From: Sva-07 sp963752815
GTDB lineage: Bacteria; Actinomycetota; Acidimicrobiia; Acidimicrobiales; Ilumatobacteraceae
DNA: 64,000 nucleotides
Assembly: GCA_963752815.1 (NCBI GenBank)
Contig: CAVVZI010000015.1
Location: 1,488,001-1,552,000, forward strand
Direction: 5' to 3'
Part shown: positions 51,237 through 59,470 of the stretch, piece after piece
How positions within the stretch are numbered: the first letter of the stretch is position 1
How the letters are laid out: the number at the start of each line of letters is the position of its first letter
Translations under genes and position numbers: made by a program
The notes under the pieces: model-generated
Seen by the model: only the letters and a program-made list of their open reading frames with translations
What the model was told of the DNA's origin: nothing
Databases searched by the model: none

Positions 51237-52823
51237 TCACCGGTCGAGCGCCGGGCTGAGTTCGACGTCCTCGGGGTTCAACGCCTCGAGCTCCTGGTGG
51301 GCGGTCTCGGGGTACGCCGCGACCACGAGCACGGTCACGATCATCTGGCTGATCCCGAGCAGCGCCAGGACGGCGCCGAACGACCAGTCGGCATCGAGGA
51401 GGGCACCCATCGAGACGAGGCCGAACACCCCACCGATCAACGACGCCGCCGTCACGAGCCCGGCGGCCCGGCTGCGATTGCCCGTCGGGAACAGCTCCAC
51501 GCGGTACACGGCCAGCGCCGGGTAGGCGGCGCTGGCGATCGCACCGCCCACGAGCGACAGGATCCACAGCGACACGCCGCTCACCATGAACGCCCCGACG
51601 ATGGCGATCGTCGACACCGGCAGGGCGAAGGCGATGAGCCGTCGCCGTCCGCTCGTGTCGGCGATGCGCCCACCGACGATCAACCCGATGCCGGCCGGCG
51701 TCCCGACGGCGATCGAGAACAACCCGATCATCCCGCCGCTGAACCCCTGCACGTCGGTGAGGTAGCGGTTCTGGAAGAAGCTCGCCGGCGCGACGAAGAT
51801 GCTGCCGATGAACGCCACCGCGGCGAGCAGGCCGAGGCGGCGGCGGTTGATCGGCGGCCGATGTGTCGCCTTCGTGATGTGGGCGGCGGTGAACCGGCGT
51901 GTCTCGGGAAGGCGCCGGGCGAGATCGAGCGCCACCAGGCACCACACGAGCGACACCACGTACACCAGCCGCCATCCGCTCGGCCCGACGTCGGCCAACG
52001 ACAACGCGATCACCGCGACGCCGGCCCCGAAGCCGGCGGCCATCGCCAGGATGCTGACGGCGTAGGCGCGGCTGGAGCGCGGCATCTCCTCGGCCGCGAC
52101 GACGCCCACCAGGAAGGCGAGCGCGACGCCCATCGGGCGCGCCAAGGTCTGCGTGACGACGAGGACACCGAACGTCGGGGCGATCGCGCCGAGCACCGAC
52201 AGCAGCGGTGCGAGCCACGCCACCCACACGATCACCCGGCGGCGTCCGATGCGATCGGCGATCACGGCCGCCGGGATGGCGATGACGATGCCGACGCGCA
52301 CCACCGCGCCGGCGATGCCGACCCCGGTGTTGTCGACACCGAAGTCGTCGGCGGCGAAGCTGACCGTCTGGGTGAACAGCGTGTTCACGAACGCCGCGCT
52401 CATCGACGCGGCGGCCAGCAGGCCGAGCACGAGGAGCTGGGTCGGGTCGAGCCGGTCGGGTGGCGCCCACCAGCCCTGTGCCGAGATGCGCCGGCCGAGC
52501 ACCGCCCGCACGGGCCAACGGAACAACCAGCCGAACCACGGGATCGTCACGCCGTACTCGGTGGACTCGACCAACTCGTCGCCGTCCCGTTCGACCGTGC
52601 GCCGGTACGACGTGAACGGCCCCTGCGCCTGCGTGAACGCCAGCGCGCGCCACGGGGTCGGTTTCGGCGGCGCGGCGTCCGGGCACACCCCGGCTTCGGG
52701 CCGCTCGAGGAGGAGGTCGTCGCGCGAATGTTCGACCAACGAACGATGTACCGGGTCGTCAGGCCAGCGTCGGGTGACGATGCGCCCGCCTGGCTCCACG
52801 GTCGGAGCATACTGGTGGGCCAT
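51237..52823 (-). CDS. MFS transporter
   Basis: 528 residues. A cytoplasmic N-terminal about 110-residue domain (with YGVTIPWFGWLFRWPVRAVLG) precedes 12 predicted helices. The DRIGRRR loop after helix 2 and RIADTSGRRR in the second half are MFS motif A. Sugar/organic-acid transporter-like by similarity (PETRRF after helix 6). The ATG at 52823 overlaps the ATG of murA in antiparallel fashion (see murA). Confidence 0.85.
   Translation of the reverse strand: MAHQYAPTVEPGGRIVTRRWPDDPVHRSLVEHSRDDLLLERPEAGVCPDAAPPKPTPWRALAFTQAQGPFTSYRRTVERDGDELVESTEYGVTIPWFGWLFRWPVRAVLGRRISAQGWWAPPDRLDPTQLLVLGLLAAASMSAAFVNTLFTQTVSFAADDFGVDNTGVGIAGAVVRVGIVIAIPAAVIADRIGRRRVIVWVAWLAPLLSVLGAIAPTFGVLVVTQTLARPMGVALAFLVGVVAAEEMPRSSRAYAVSILAMAAGFGAGVAVIALSLADVGPSGWRLVYVVSLVWCLVALDLARRLPETRRFTAAHITKATHRPPINRRRLGLLAAVAFIGSIFVAPASFFQNRYLTDVQGFSGGMIGLFSIAVGTPAGIGLIVGGRIADTSGRRRLIAFALPVSTIAIVGAFMVSGVSLWILSLVGGAIASAAYPALAVYRVELFPTGNRSRAAGLVTAASLIGGVFGLVSMGALLDADWSFGAVLALLGISQMIVTVLVVAAYPETAHQELEALNPEDVELSPALDR
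52808..52813 (+). promoter_or_regulatory. Candidate -10 box for murA, near-leaderless
   Basis: CATACT ending 8 nt before ATG 52822; it would lie inside the N-terminal coding region of the divergent transporter. Confidence 0.3.
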
Positions 52824-54123
52824 GAACCCGCCTGATCAGGTCTCTCCCGCCGCGGGCGCGCTCCAGGACGACGTGATCGTCGTCCGTGGCAACGGGCCGC
52901 TCGACGGCGTCGTCACCGTCCCGGGGGCCAAGAACTCGGTGCTCAAGCTGATGGCGACGACCCTCTTGGCCGACGGGACGTACGAACTCACCAACGTGCC
53001 CGACATCGTCGACGTCGCCATCATGGGCGACCTGCTCACCGCGATCGGCGTCACGATGACCCGCCCCGCGCCGGGCCGGCTCGAGCTGACCAACACCGGC
53101 AACATCGTGCCGGTCGCGCCCTACGAGCTCGTCGAGCGGATCCGGGCCTCGATCAACGTGCTCGGACCGCTCCTCACACGCTGCGGGCACGTCCGGCTGT
53201 CACTGCCGGGTGGCGACGATTTCGGTTCCCGTCCGATCGACATGCACGTGTCGGGCCTGGAAGCGATGGGGGCCACGTTCAAGTTCAGCCACGGGTACCT
53301 CGAGGCGTTCGCCGACCGGCTCCACGGCGCCGACATCACCTTCGACTTCCCGTCGGTCGGGGCCACCGAGAACCTGCTCACGGCGGCCGTGCTGGCCGAC
53401 GGTGTCACCCGCATCGACAACGCGGCGCGCGAGCCGGAGATCACCGACCTCTGCGAGTTCCTCGTGGCCATGGGCGCGAACATCACCGGCATCGGCACCT
53501 CGACCCTCGTCATCGAGGGCGTCGACCAGGGCTCGCTGCGACCGGTCCGGCACCACACCGTTCCCGACCGGATCCAGGCCGCCACGTATGTCGCCGCCGT
53601 CGCCGTGACGGGCGGTTCGCTGACGATCGACGGCGCTCGCCCCGATCACATGGCGATGCTCCTCGAACGCTTCGCCGACATGGGCCTCGACATCGCGTGC
53701 GTCGATGGCAAGATGCGCGTGTCGGCGCCCGAACGGTTGCGTTCGATCGACGTGGCGACCCTGCCGTATCCCGGCATCGCCACGGACTACAAGCCGCTGG
53801 TCATCACGATGTTGTCGGTCGCCGACGGCGTCGGCATCGTCACCGAGAACCTGTATCCGGGTCGCTTCCGCTACGTCGAGGAACTGCAGCGCCTGGGTGC
53901 CGACGTACGCACGAGCGGTCACCATGCGGTGGTGCGTGGTGTGCCTCGCCTGTCGGGCGCCCCCGTGCGCGCCCACGACATCCGCGCCGGCGCCGCGATG
54001 GTGGTGGCCGGTCTCGCGGCCGAAGGCGAGACCGTCATCTCCGGCGTGCATCACATCGATCGTGGCTACGACGACCTCGTCGGTCGACTGGCGTCGGTCG
54101 GCGCCTCGATCGAACGCCGCTGA
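52822..54123 (+). CDS. murA: UDP-N-acetylglucosamine 1-carboxyvinyltransferase (Asp-type MurA)
   Basis: 433 residues. First committed step of peptidoglycan synthesis. VPGAKNSVLKLMATTLL (UDP-GlcNAc site) and ASIAVLGPLL-like RASINVLGPLLTRCGHVRLS are typical. The catalytic Cys of E. coli MurA (PGGCAIG) is replaced by Asp132 here (PGGDDFGSRPID), as in Mycobacterium, predicting fosfomycin insensitivity. A Pro/Asp-rich about 15-residue N-terminal extension precedes the fold. The start ATG (52822-52824) shares the sequence CATG with the transporter start on the other strand. Confidence 0.94.
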   Translation: MNPPDQVSPAAGALQDDVIVVRGNGPLDGVVTVPGAKNSVLKLMATTLLADGTYELTNVPDIVDVAIMGDLLTAIGVTMTRPAPGRLELTNTGNIVPVAPYELVERIRASINVLGPLLTRCGHVRLSLPGGDDFGSRPIDMHVSGLEAMGATFKFSHGYLEAFADRLHGADITFDFPSVGATENLLTAAVLADGVTRIDNAAREPEITDLCEFLVAMGANITGIGTSTLVIEGVDQGSLRPVRHHTVPDRIQAATYVAAVAVTGGSLTIDGARPDHMAMLLERFADMGLDIACVDGKMRVSAPERLRSIDVATLPYPGIATDYKPLVITMLSVADGVGIVTENLYPGRFRYVEELQRLGADVRTSGHHAVVRGVPRLSGAPVRAHDIRAGAAMVVAGLAAEGETVISGVHHIDRGYDDLVGRLASVGASIERR

Positions 54124-54147
54124 GACGCGGCCGCCACAAACGCCGAC

Positions 54148-54184
54148 GGGGTCGGACCGAACGACGAACGTTCGATCCGACCCC
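54148..54184. terminator. Hairpin between convergent murA and glnK
   Basis: GGGGTCGGACCGAACG and its complement (one C-A mismatch), 16-bp stem, 5-nt loop, between the murA stop and the end of the PII gene. Bidirectional terminator. Confidence 0.65.
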
Positions 54185-54199
54185 GCCAGGGCTGGTTGC

Positions 54200-54541
54200 T
54201 CAGAGGGCGTCGGTGCCCTGTTCCCCTGTCCGGACCCGCATGACCCCGGTGACGTCGACCCGCCAGATCTTGCCGTCACCGATCTTGCCGGTCTTCGCCG
54301 CGGCGGCGATCGCTTCCACGATCCGTTCCGCGATTTCCGTCGGCACGACGACTTCCACCTTCACCTTGGGGACGAAGTCGACGGTGTACTCCGACCCGCG
54401 GAACACCTCCGTCTTGCCTCGCTGGCGGCCGAAGCCGCGCACCTCGGTGATGGTCATGCCCTCGATACCGTTGCTGAGCAACGCCACGCGGACGTCGTCG
54501 AGCTGATGCGGTTTGATGATCGCCGTGATGATTTCGATCAT
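54200..54541 (-). CDS. glnK: PII nitrogen regulatory protein (GlnK/GlnB)
   Basis: 113 residues. Trimeric sensor of 2-oxoglutarate, ATP and ADP. T-loop GFGRQRGKTEVFRGSEYTVDF with Tyr52 at the modification site (equivalent to Tyr51), which in actinobacteria is adenylylated; GKIGDGKIWRVDV is the C-loop. Coupled to amtB by an ATGA overlap, so assigned as the AmtB partner GlnK. Confidence 0.93.
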   Translation of the reverse strand: MIEIITAIIKPHQLDDVRVALLSNGIEGMTITEVRGFGRQRGKTEVFRGSEYTVDFVPKVKVEVVVPTEIAERIVEAIAAAAKTGKIGDGKIWRVDVTGVMRVRTGEQGTDAL

Positions 54542-56007
54542 GATCCGACCCCGGTTCCTGTGTAGGCCGCCTCAGGATGGTAGGCGGGGGCACCATGTTC
54601 GTGGATGTCGATTCCTTCGCGTTCTCCTTCTTCGGAGACCCGCAGGATGTTGGCCTTCTTGCATCCGTACATGACGGCCAGGGCCACGACGAAGGCGGTG
54701 ATGCCGATGACCGCGTTGCCCCAGATCTGCGCCCACAGCTGTGCCGTGCCGCCTCCCCAGAACAGCCCTTCGACCGCCGGGTCACCGAACTGGCCCGTGG
54801 CGAAGAGGCCGACGGCCCACGTGCCCCAGATGCCGGCGATCCCGTGGACCGCCACCGCCCCGATGGGGTCGTCGATCCGACGGTGTTCGATGAAGTCGAT
54901 GCCGAGGACGACGACGATGCCGCCGATGAGGCCGATGATCACCGACCCGAAGGCGTTGACCCAGTAGCACCCCGCGGTGATGGCCACGAGCCCGCCGAGG
55001 AACCCGTTGATCGTGATGCCGATGTCCCATTTCTTGGCTCTCGGGTAGACCCAGGCCATGGCGGCCAGACCTCCGGCAGACGCAGCGAGTGTCGTGTTGG
55101 TGGCCACTCGGCCGATGCCCGCGGCGTCGATCGCCGACAGCGTGCTGCCGGGGTTGAACCCGTACCAGCCGAACCAGAGGATCACACCGCCGAGTGCGGC
55201 GAAGGTCATGTCGTGACCGGGTGGCAGCCCACCGCCGTCACGTTTGAACACTCTGCCGAGGCGTGGACCGAGCACGATCGCTCCGGCCAAGGCGATCGCG
55301 CCACCCATCGTGTGGACCGTCGTCGAGCCGGCGAAGTCACGGATGAACACGCCGTTGCGGACGGTCTGCAGCCAGCCACCCGGCCCCCAGATCCAGTGAC
55401 CGAGGATCGGGTAGATGAACCCGCTCACCGCGAGGCTGTACACCAGGTCGCCCTTGAAGCCGGTTCGTCCGACCATCGCGCCCGACGTGATCGTCGAGCA
55501 CGTGTCGGCGAACGCGAACTGGAAGAGGAAGAACGCCATGAAGGCGATGCCGGTGTCGAAGTTGCCCGCGTAGTCGTACGTCGCCGGTGCACCGTTCAGG
55601 AAGAAGAACTGGTGGCCGATCCACCCGTTGCCGCCGCCGAACATGAACGCGAACCCGAACGCCCAGAAGAGCAGCGCACACAGGCACGTGTCGACGATGC
55701 ACTCCTGCAGGATGTTGACCACCTCACGGGTCCGTGCGAAGCCGGCCTCGAGCATCATGAAGCCGGCCTGCATGAAGAACACGAGGAAGGCCGCCACGAG
55801 CACCCACGCCGTGTTCGTCCCATTGATCACCGAGGTGAGCTGTTCGGACGTGTCCTGCGCGTGCGCGACCTGGCCGATCACGATGGTGCCGATGCCGAAG
55901 ACTGCTCCGAGCGCGGCGACGAGCCCGATCATCTTCCCCGCGAGGTATGTCACGAAGAAGATCTGCCGGTCCCGGTCTCTCAACTTGTCCTTATATGTCA
56001 ATCTCAC
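54538..56007 (-). CDS. amtB: Ammonium transporter
   Basis: 489 residues, 11 expected helices plus an additional N-terminal hydrophobic segment (about 24-47, GKMIGLVAALGAVFGIG) that may be a signal peptide. AWVLVAAFLVFFMQAGFMMLEAG, SGAMVGRTGFKG, GSTTVHTMGG and AVHGIAGIWGTWAVG carry the conserved channel histidines and gating residues. GTG 56007 is chosen because it follows GGGAGGG; the cytoplasmic tail after CKKANILRV is short. Upstream lie candidate GlnR boxes. Confidence 0.93.
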   Translation of the reverse strand: MRLTYKDKLRDRDRQIFFVTYLAGKMIGLVAALGAVFGIGTIVIGQVAHAQDTSEQLTSVINGTNTAWVLVAAFLVFFMQAGFMMLEAGFARTREVVNILQECIVDTCLCALLFWAFGFAFMFGGGNGWIGHQFFFLNGAPATYDYAGNFDTGIAFMAFFLFQFAFADTCSTITSGAMVGRTGFKGDLVYSLAVSGFIYPILGHWIWGPGGWLQTVRNGVFIRDFAGSTTVHTMGGAIALAGAIVLGPRLGRVFKRDGGGLPPGHDMTFAALGGVILWFGWYGFNPGSTLSAIDAAGIGRVATNTTLAASAGGLAAMAWVYPRAKKWDIGITINGFLGGLVAITAGCYWVNAFGSVIIGLIGGIVVVLGIDFIEHRRIDDPIGAVAVHGIAGIWGTWAVGLFATGQFGDPAVEGLFWGGGTAQLWAQIWGNAVIGITAFVVALAVMYGCKKANILRVSEEGEREGIDIHEHGAPAYHPEAAYTGTGVGS

Positions 56008-56063
56008 GTATCCCTCCCGTTGGGTCCTCCGGGTGGAGGACGGGGTCAGACTGATCTGGCCAA

Positions 56064-56153
56064 ATTTCCTCCGTGTTAACGGGCCGTGTATGCCGCGGCA
56101 AAACCCCTGGTCAGCTTTCTCCGAGCGCGCCGAATTGTTTCGGAGCGGTAAAA
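56064..56153 (-). promoter_or_regulatory. Two candidate GlnR-like boxes upstream of amtB
   Basis: On the coding strand TTTAC-n6-GAAAC (56138-56153) and TTAAC-n6-GAAAT (56064-56079), each one or two mismatches from the actinobacterial GlnR half-box GTNAC-n6-GAAAC. Proposed from position in front of an amtB-glnK operon; weak on its own. Confidence 0.35.
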
Positions 56154-56202
56154 CGCACGTTTTCGGCAGCTCGCGTCGCTCGGCGGAGCGGATTTCGATC
56201 GA

Positions 56203-56208
56203 CATACT
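56203..56208 (+). promoter_or_regulatory. Candidate -10 box for the histidine kinase gene
   Basis: CATACT ending 7 nt before ATG 56216. Confidence 0.3.
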
Positions 56209-56215
56209 GAGGGCC

Positions 56216-57229
56216 ATGTCGCCGACGCGCGCGCACCCCGTCGTCGCGGCATGGGCGATCGGTCTCGGATGCATCGCGATCATCACGGTCGTGTTCGTGA
56301 CGGTGCTCGACGGCGTGCCGTCGGAGGTCCCGGCCCTGCTGTTGCTCGTTCCGATCACGTTGGCGAGCGTGTTGTCGAGTTGGCGGGTCGGACTCCCGAT
56401 CGCGTTGATCGCCGCGTCCGCCTACGGCGTGCTGATACTGCCCCCGATCGGTACGTTCCACATCGGCTACACGCAGGAGATCCTGATCGCGGTGACGTTC
56501 GGTGCGGTCGCCATCGTCGTCAGCGTCCTCGTGAGTCGGCGCTCGATCGCCAGCCGTGCCGATCTGATCGGACAGCAGCGGATGATGTTGCTGCGCAGCG
56601 TGTCGCACGATCTCCGCAACCCGCTCAACTCGATCCTGGGCGCGTCGACCGAGCTGTACGACGGCGCCGACTACGACGAGGCGGCGCGGAAGCGACTCCT
56701 GCGCGTCGTGATCGACGAGACGCGCCGGATCGACCGGATCGTCGACAACCTGCTCGGCCTGAGCCGATTGCAGGCCGGCGCGCTCGATCCTCGGCAGGAG
56801 CCGACGTCGGTGAGTGAGATGATCGAGCCGTGCACATCGAGGTTCGATCTGATCGGTGGGCCCGATGACCGACTCGAGGTGCTCGAGCCGCTCCCGGACG
56901 TCGATGTCGACGTCGACCCCGTGCAGATGGACCAAGTGCTGACGAACCTCGTCGAGAATGCCGTACGCCACGGTGGCTCGCCGGTGTGCGTCACGATCGG
57001 CGCCGCCGAGGCGGGTGGTTTCGTCGAGTGTCAGGTCCGCGACGACGGCGCCGGTTTCTCCGCCGAGGCGCGCTCGAGCATGTTCGAGCCGTTCCATCTC
57101 TCGCGTCAGACCTCGGGGCTCGGTCTCACGATGTGCCGGGCGATCGTCGAGGCCCACGGCGGTTCCTTGTGGATCGACGACAGCACCGGTCGTGGGGCCT
57201 CCGTCCGGTTCACGGTGCCCCGTGCGTGA
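56216..57229 (+). CDS. Sensor histidine kinase, KdpD-like (DUF4118 membrane domain)
   Basis: 337 residues. Four helices in the first 110 residues (DUF4118-like, with VPALLLLVPITLASVLSSWRVGL) as in the KdpD membrane module, then H-box RSVSHDLRNPLN with phospho-acceptor His131, N-box DQVLTNLVENAVRHG, VRDDGAGFS and GLGLTMCRAIVEAHGG. It lacks the KdpD N-terminal and USP domains, so it is a truncated form of the family. It is coupled to a response regulator; no kdpFABC genes are nearby. Divergent from amtB. Confidence 0.88.
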   Translation: MSPTRAHPVVAAWAIGLGCIAIITVVFVTVLDGVPSEVPALLLLVPITLASVLSSWRVGLPIALIAASAYGVLILPPIGTFHIGYTQEILIAVTFGAVAIVVSVLVSRRSIASRADLIGQQRMMLLRSVSHDLRNPLNSILGASTELYDGADYDEAARKRLLRVVIDETRRIDRIVDNLLGLSRLQAGALDPRQEPTSVSEMIEPCTSRFDLIGGPDDRLEVLEPLPDVDVDVDPVQMDQVLTNLVENAVRHGGSPVCVTIGAAEAGGFVECQVRDDGAGFSAEARSSMFEPFHLSRQTSGLGLTMCRAIVEAHGGSLWIDDSTGRGASVRFTVPRA

Positions 57230-57920
57230 CGAGCGGGGCACGGTCGTGGTCATCGAGGACCACCGGGCGCAACAGGAGGTGCTGCGCGCCGCGTTCGAGG
57301 CGCGCAGCCAACGCGTGTTCGTGGCGGGTACCGGCGCCGCCGGCCTCGAACTCGTCGACACGGTGAACCCGACGCTGGTCATCATCGACCTCGGGCTCCC
57401 CGACATCGACGGGCTGGTGTTGTGCCGGCATGTGCGGGCGCGCGTGACCTGCCCGATCATCGTCGTGACCGCCGAGACCGACGAAGCGCGGGTGGTCGAG
57501 GCGCTCGACACCGGCGCCGACGACTACGTGACCAAGCCGTTCAGCGTGGCCGTGCTCCTCGCCCGCTGCCGGGTGGCGCGGCGCCATGCGGCCCTCGCCG
57601 CGGCGGTGGTCGACGAGCAGGTGCTCCGGGCCGGCGACATCCAGATCGACATGAATGCCTACCAGTTGCGCGTCGACGGCCAGGTCGTCGACGTCGGCAC
57701 GAGGCAGCTCGAGCTGTTGGCGGTACTCGTCCGCAATCGCAACAAGGTGTTGACGTACGCCGCACTCGACCGGGCACTCGGATCGACGGCCGAGGGTGAG
57801 CGCAACCCCTGGCGGGTGTCGATCAGCAGGATCCGCAAGGAACTCGGCACCGGTCCGCGCCGGCCGGTGATCAACACCGAGCGCCGGGTCGGGTACCGCC
57901 TGATCGTGCCCGACGACTGA
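57222..57920 (+). CDS. Response regulator, OmpR/KdpE-like
   Basis: 232 residues. Receiver domain with acidic Glu12/Asp13, phosphorylation site Asp56 (VIIDLGLPD) and Lys105 (TKPF). The C-terminal winged helix is typical (LRVDGQVVDVGTRQLELLAVLVRNRNKVLTY ... VSISRIRKEL ... TERRVGYRL). GTG 57222 is taken because it gives full beta-1; it overlaps the kinase gene by 8 nt. Partner of the preceding kinase. Confidence 0.9.
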   Translation: MRDERGTVVVIEDHRAQQEVLRAAFEARSQRVFVAGTGAAGLELVDTVNPTLVIIDLGLPDIDGLVLCRHVRARVTCPIIVVTAETDEARVVEALDTGADDYVTKPFSVAVLLARCRVARRHAALAAAVVDEQVLRAGDIQIDMNAYQLRVDGQVVDVGTRQLELLAVLVRNRNKVLTYAALDRALGSTAEGERNPWRVSISRIRKELGTGPRRPVINTERRVGYRLIVPDD

Positions 57921-57953
57921 GACCCGACCCAGGCCGAGATTCAGGCCGACGTT

Positions 57954-58118
57954 TCAGGTCGGCGATCTGGGGGCCGGGTCGTCTTCGGCAGCGGCGGCGC
58001 GGTCGACACGTCGTTTGGCCAAGCTGAGGAGCCCGGCGATGAGCACGATCGGTACCGCCACGAGGAGCATCTCGTCCCAGCCGCCCTGATGGGCGAGGAT
58101 CCAGGCTCCGGCGACCAC
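57954..58118 (-). CDS. Small single-pass membrane protein (54 aa)
   Basis: Minus-strand GTG 58118 to TGA 57954. Sequence MVAGAWILAHQGGWDEMLLV followed by AVPIVLIAGLLSLAKRR: one transmembrane helix with positive-inside flank, then an acidic-Pro tail ending PAPRSPT. Short proteins of this pattern recur in actinobacteria. No ribosome site seen. Divergent from the NifU-like gene. Confidence 0.5.
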   Translation of the reverse strand: MVAGAWILAHQGGWDEMLLVAVPIVLIAGLLSLAKRRVDRAAAAEDDPAPRSPT

Positions 58119-58159
58119 GGCATCGATCGTACGGGTATCGCTGATTGAATGATCACGCC

Positions 58160-58399
58160 ATGCGAGAACAGGTCGAAGCCACCATCGAAGTGATCCGCCC
58201 GGCCCTCCAGGCCGACGGCGGCGACATCGTGTTGCTCGATGTCGACGAAGTGAACGGCATCGTGTCGGTCGAACTCGTCGGAGCCTGCGGAACGTGTCCG
58301 GCGTCCACGCAGACTCTCAAGGCGGGTATCGAACGCATCATGCGCGACCGCGTCGACGGCGTCACCGAAGTGGTGAACGTCGCCGAGGCAGCTGCATGA
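58160..58399 (+). CDS. NifU-like Fe-S scaffold domain protein
   Basis: 79 residues, NifU C-terminal domain only. Cys43 and Cys46 in VGACGTCPAST bind the Fe-S cluster; IRPALQADGGDIVLLDVDE is the N-terminal signature. Delivers or assembles Fe-S clusters (family knowledge). ATG 58160; in-frame TTG 58145 is possible. The TGA overlaps the next ATG. Confidence 0.87.
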   Translation: MREQVEATIEVIRPALQADGGDIVLLDVDEVNGIVSVELVGACGTCPASTQTLKAGIERIMRDRVDGVTEVVNVAEAAA

Positions 58400-59358
58400 C
58401 GCGACCGTCACGCTCGCCGGCCGACTTGTTCGAGGCGGCGATCGACGGTGATCGAGTTGCGCTGGCGCGGTTGCTGTCGTTGATCGAACGCGGCGGCGAC
58501 GACGCCCGCACGGTCGGCCGACTGGCGTATCGCCACGCCACCGAGGGATACACGGTGGGCATCACCGGTGCCCCCGGCGCCGGCAAGAGCACGCTGACGA
58601 GTGCGCTCATCAAACACCTGCGAGCGACGGACGTCGAGCTGGCGGTCCTGGCGATCGACCCGTCGTCACCGTTCACCGGTGGAGCGATACTCGGCGACCG
58701 GGTGCGGATGCAGGATCATGCGACCGACCCCGGCGTGTTCATCCGTTCGATGGCGACGCGCGGCCACCTCGGTGGCCTCTCGCTCGCCACGCCCGAGGCG
58801 GTGCGGCTGCTCGACGCGGTCGGTCGCCACCTGGTTCTCGTCGAGACGGTCGGAGTCGGGCAGGTCGAGGTCGAGGTCGCCGGCAAGGCCGACACCACGG
58901 TCGTCGTCGTCAATCCGGGCTGGGGCGACAGCGTGCAGGCGAACAAGGCCGGCCTGATGGAGATCGCCGACGTGTTCGTGATCAACAAGGCCGATCGGCG
59001 CGGCGCCGAGGAGACGGCCCGAGATCTGGTGCAGATGCTCGACCTCTCCGAACTCGGCCACGAAGCGTGGCGACCGCCGATCCTGTCGACGGTGGCGACC
59101 GACGGCACGGGCGTGGTCGAACTCTGGGACGCCGTGCTCGCCCACCGTGCGTACGCGGAGTCGTCCGGGCAACTCGCCGAGCGCCGCAGCTTCCGGCTGC
59201 GCGAGGAGCTGCGCGAGATCGTGGCGCTGCGGCTCGGGTGGCGCGCCCGCGAGATCTGTTCGGGTGAACGCTGGGATCAGCTCACCGACGAAGTGGTGGC
59301 ACGTTCGACCGACCCCTGGACCGCGGCCGACGAGATGCTCGCCCCCGTCGACGCCTGA
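58396..59358 (+). CDS. meaB: MeaB/ArgK family GTPase
   Basis: 320 residues. G3E-type P-loop GTPase chaperone for B12-dependent mutases. P-loop GAPGAGKS (58-65), AIDPSSPFTGGAILGDRVRMQ, VETVGVGQVEVEV, INKADRRGA (NKxD) and a helical C-terminal dimerisation arm. No mutase gene is present in the window. Coupled to the NifU-like gene by ATGA. A 51-bp palindrome follows. Confidence 0.88.
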   Translation: MTRPSRSPADLFEAAIDGDRVALARLLSLIERGGDDARTVGRLAYRHATEGYTVGITGAPGAGKSTLTSALIKHLRATDVELAVLAIDPSSPFTGGAILGDRVRMQDHATDPGVFIRSMATRGHLGGLSLATPEAVRLLDAVGRHLVLVETVGVGQVEVEVAGKADTTVVVVNPGWGDSVQANKAGLMEIADVFVINKADRRGAEETARDLVQMLDLSELGHEAWRPPILSTVATDGTGVVELWDAVLAHRAYAESSGQLAERRSFRLREELREIVALRLGWRAREICSGERWDQLTDEVVARSTDPWTAADEMLAPVDA

Positions 59359-59386
59359 ACAGCCGACCCGCATCCACCGCCATCCA

Positions 59387-59437
59387 CCGAAAATGGAGCA
59401 GATGTCGCGCTCAGCGCGACATCTGCTCCATTTTCGG
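59387..59437 (+). terminator. 51-bp perfect palindrome after meaB
   Basis: 24-bp perfect arms (59387-59410 and 59414-59437) around loop TCA; the central GGAGCAGATGTCGCGC stem is identical to the palindrome at 29794-29844. It sits 28 bp after the meaB stop. Confidence 0.7.
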
Positions 59438-59470
59438 GGTGATGTGGGTCGGGAGGCAAGACTCGGCGGG

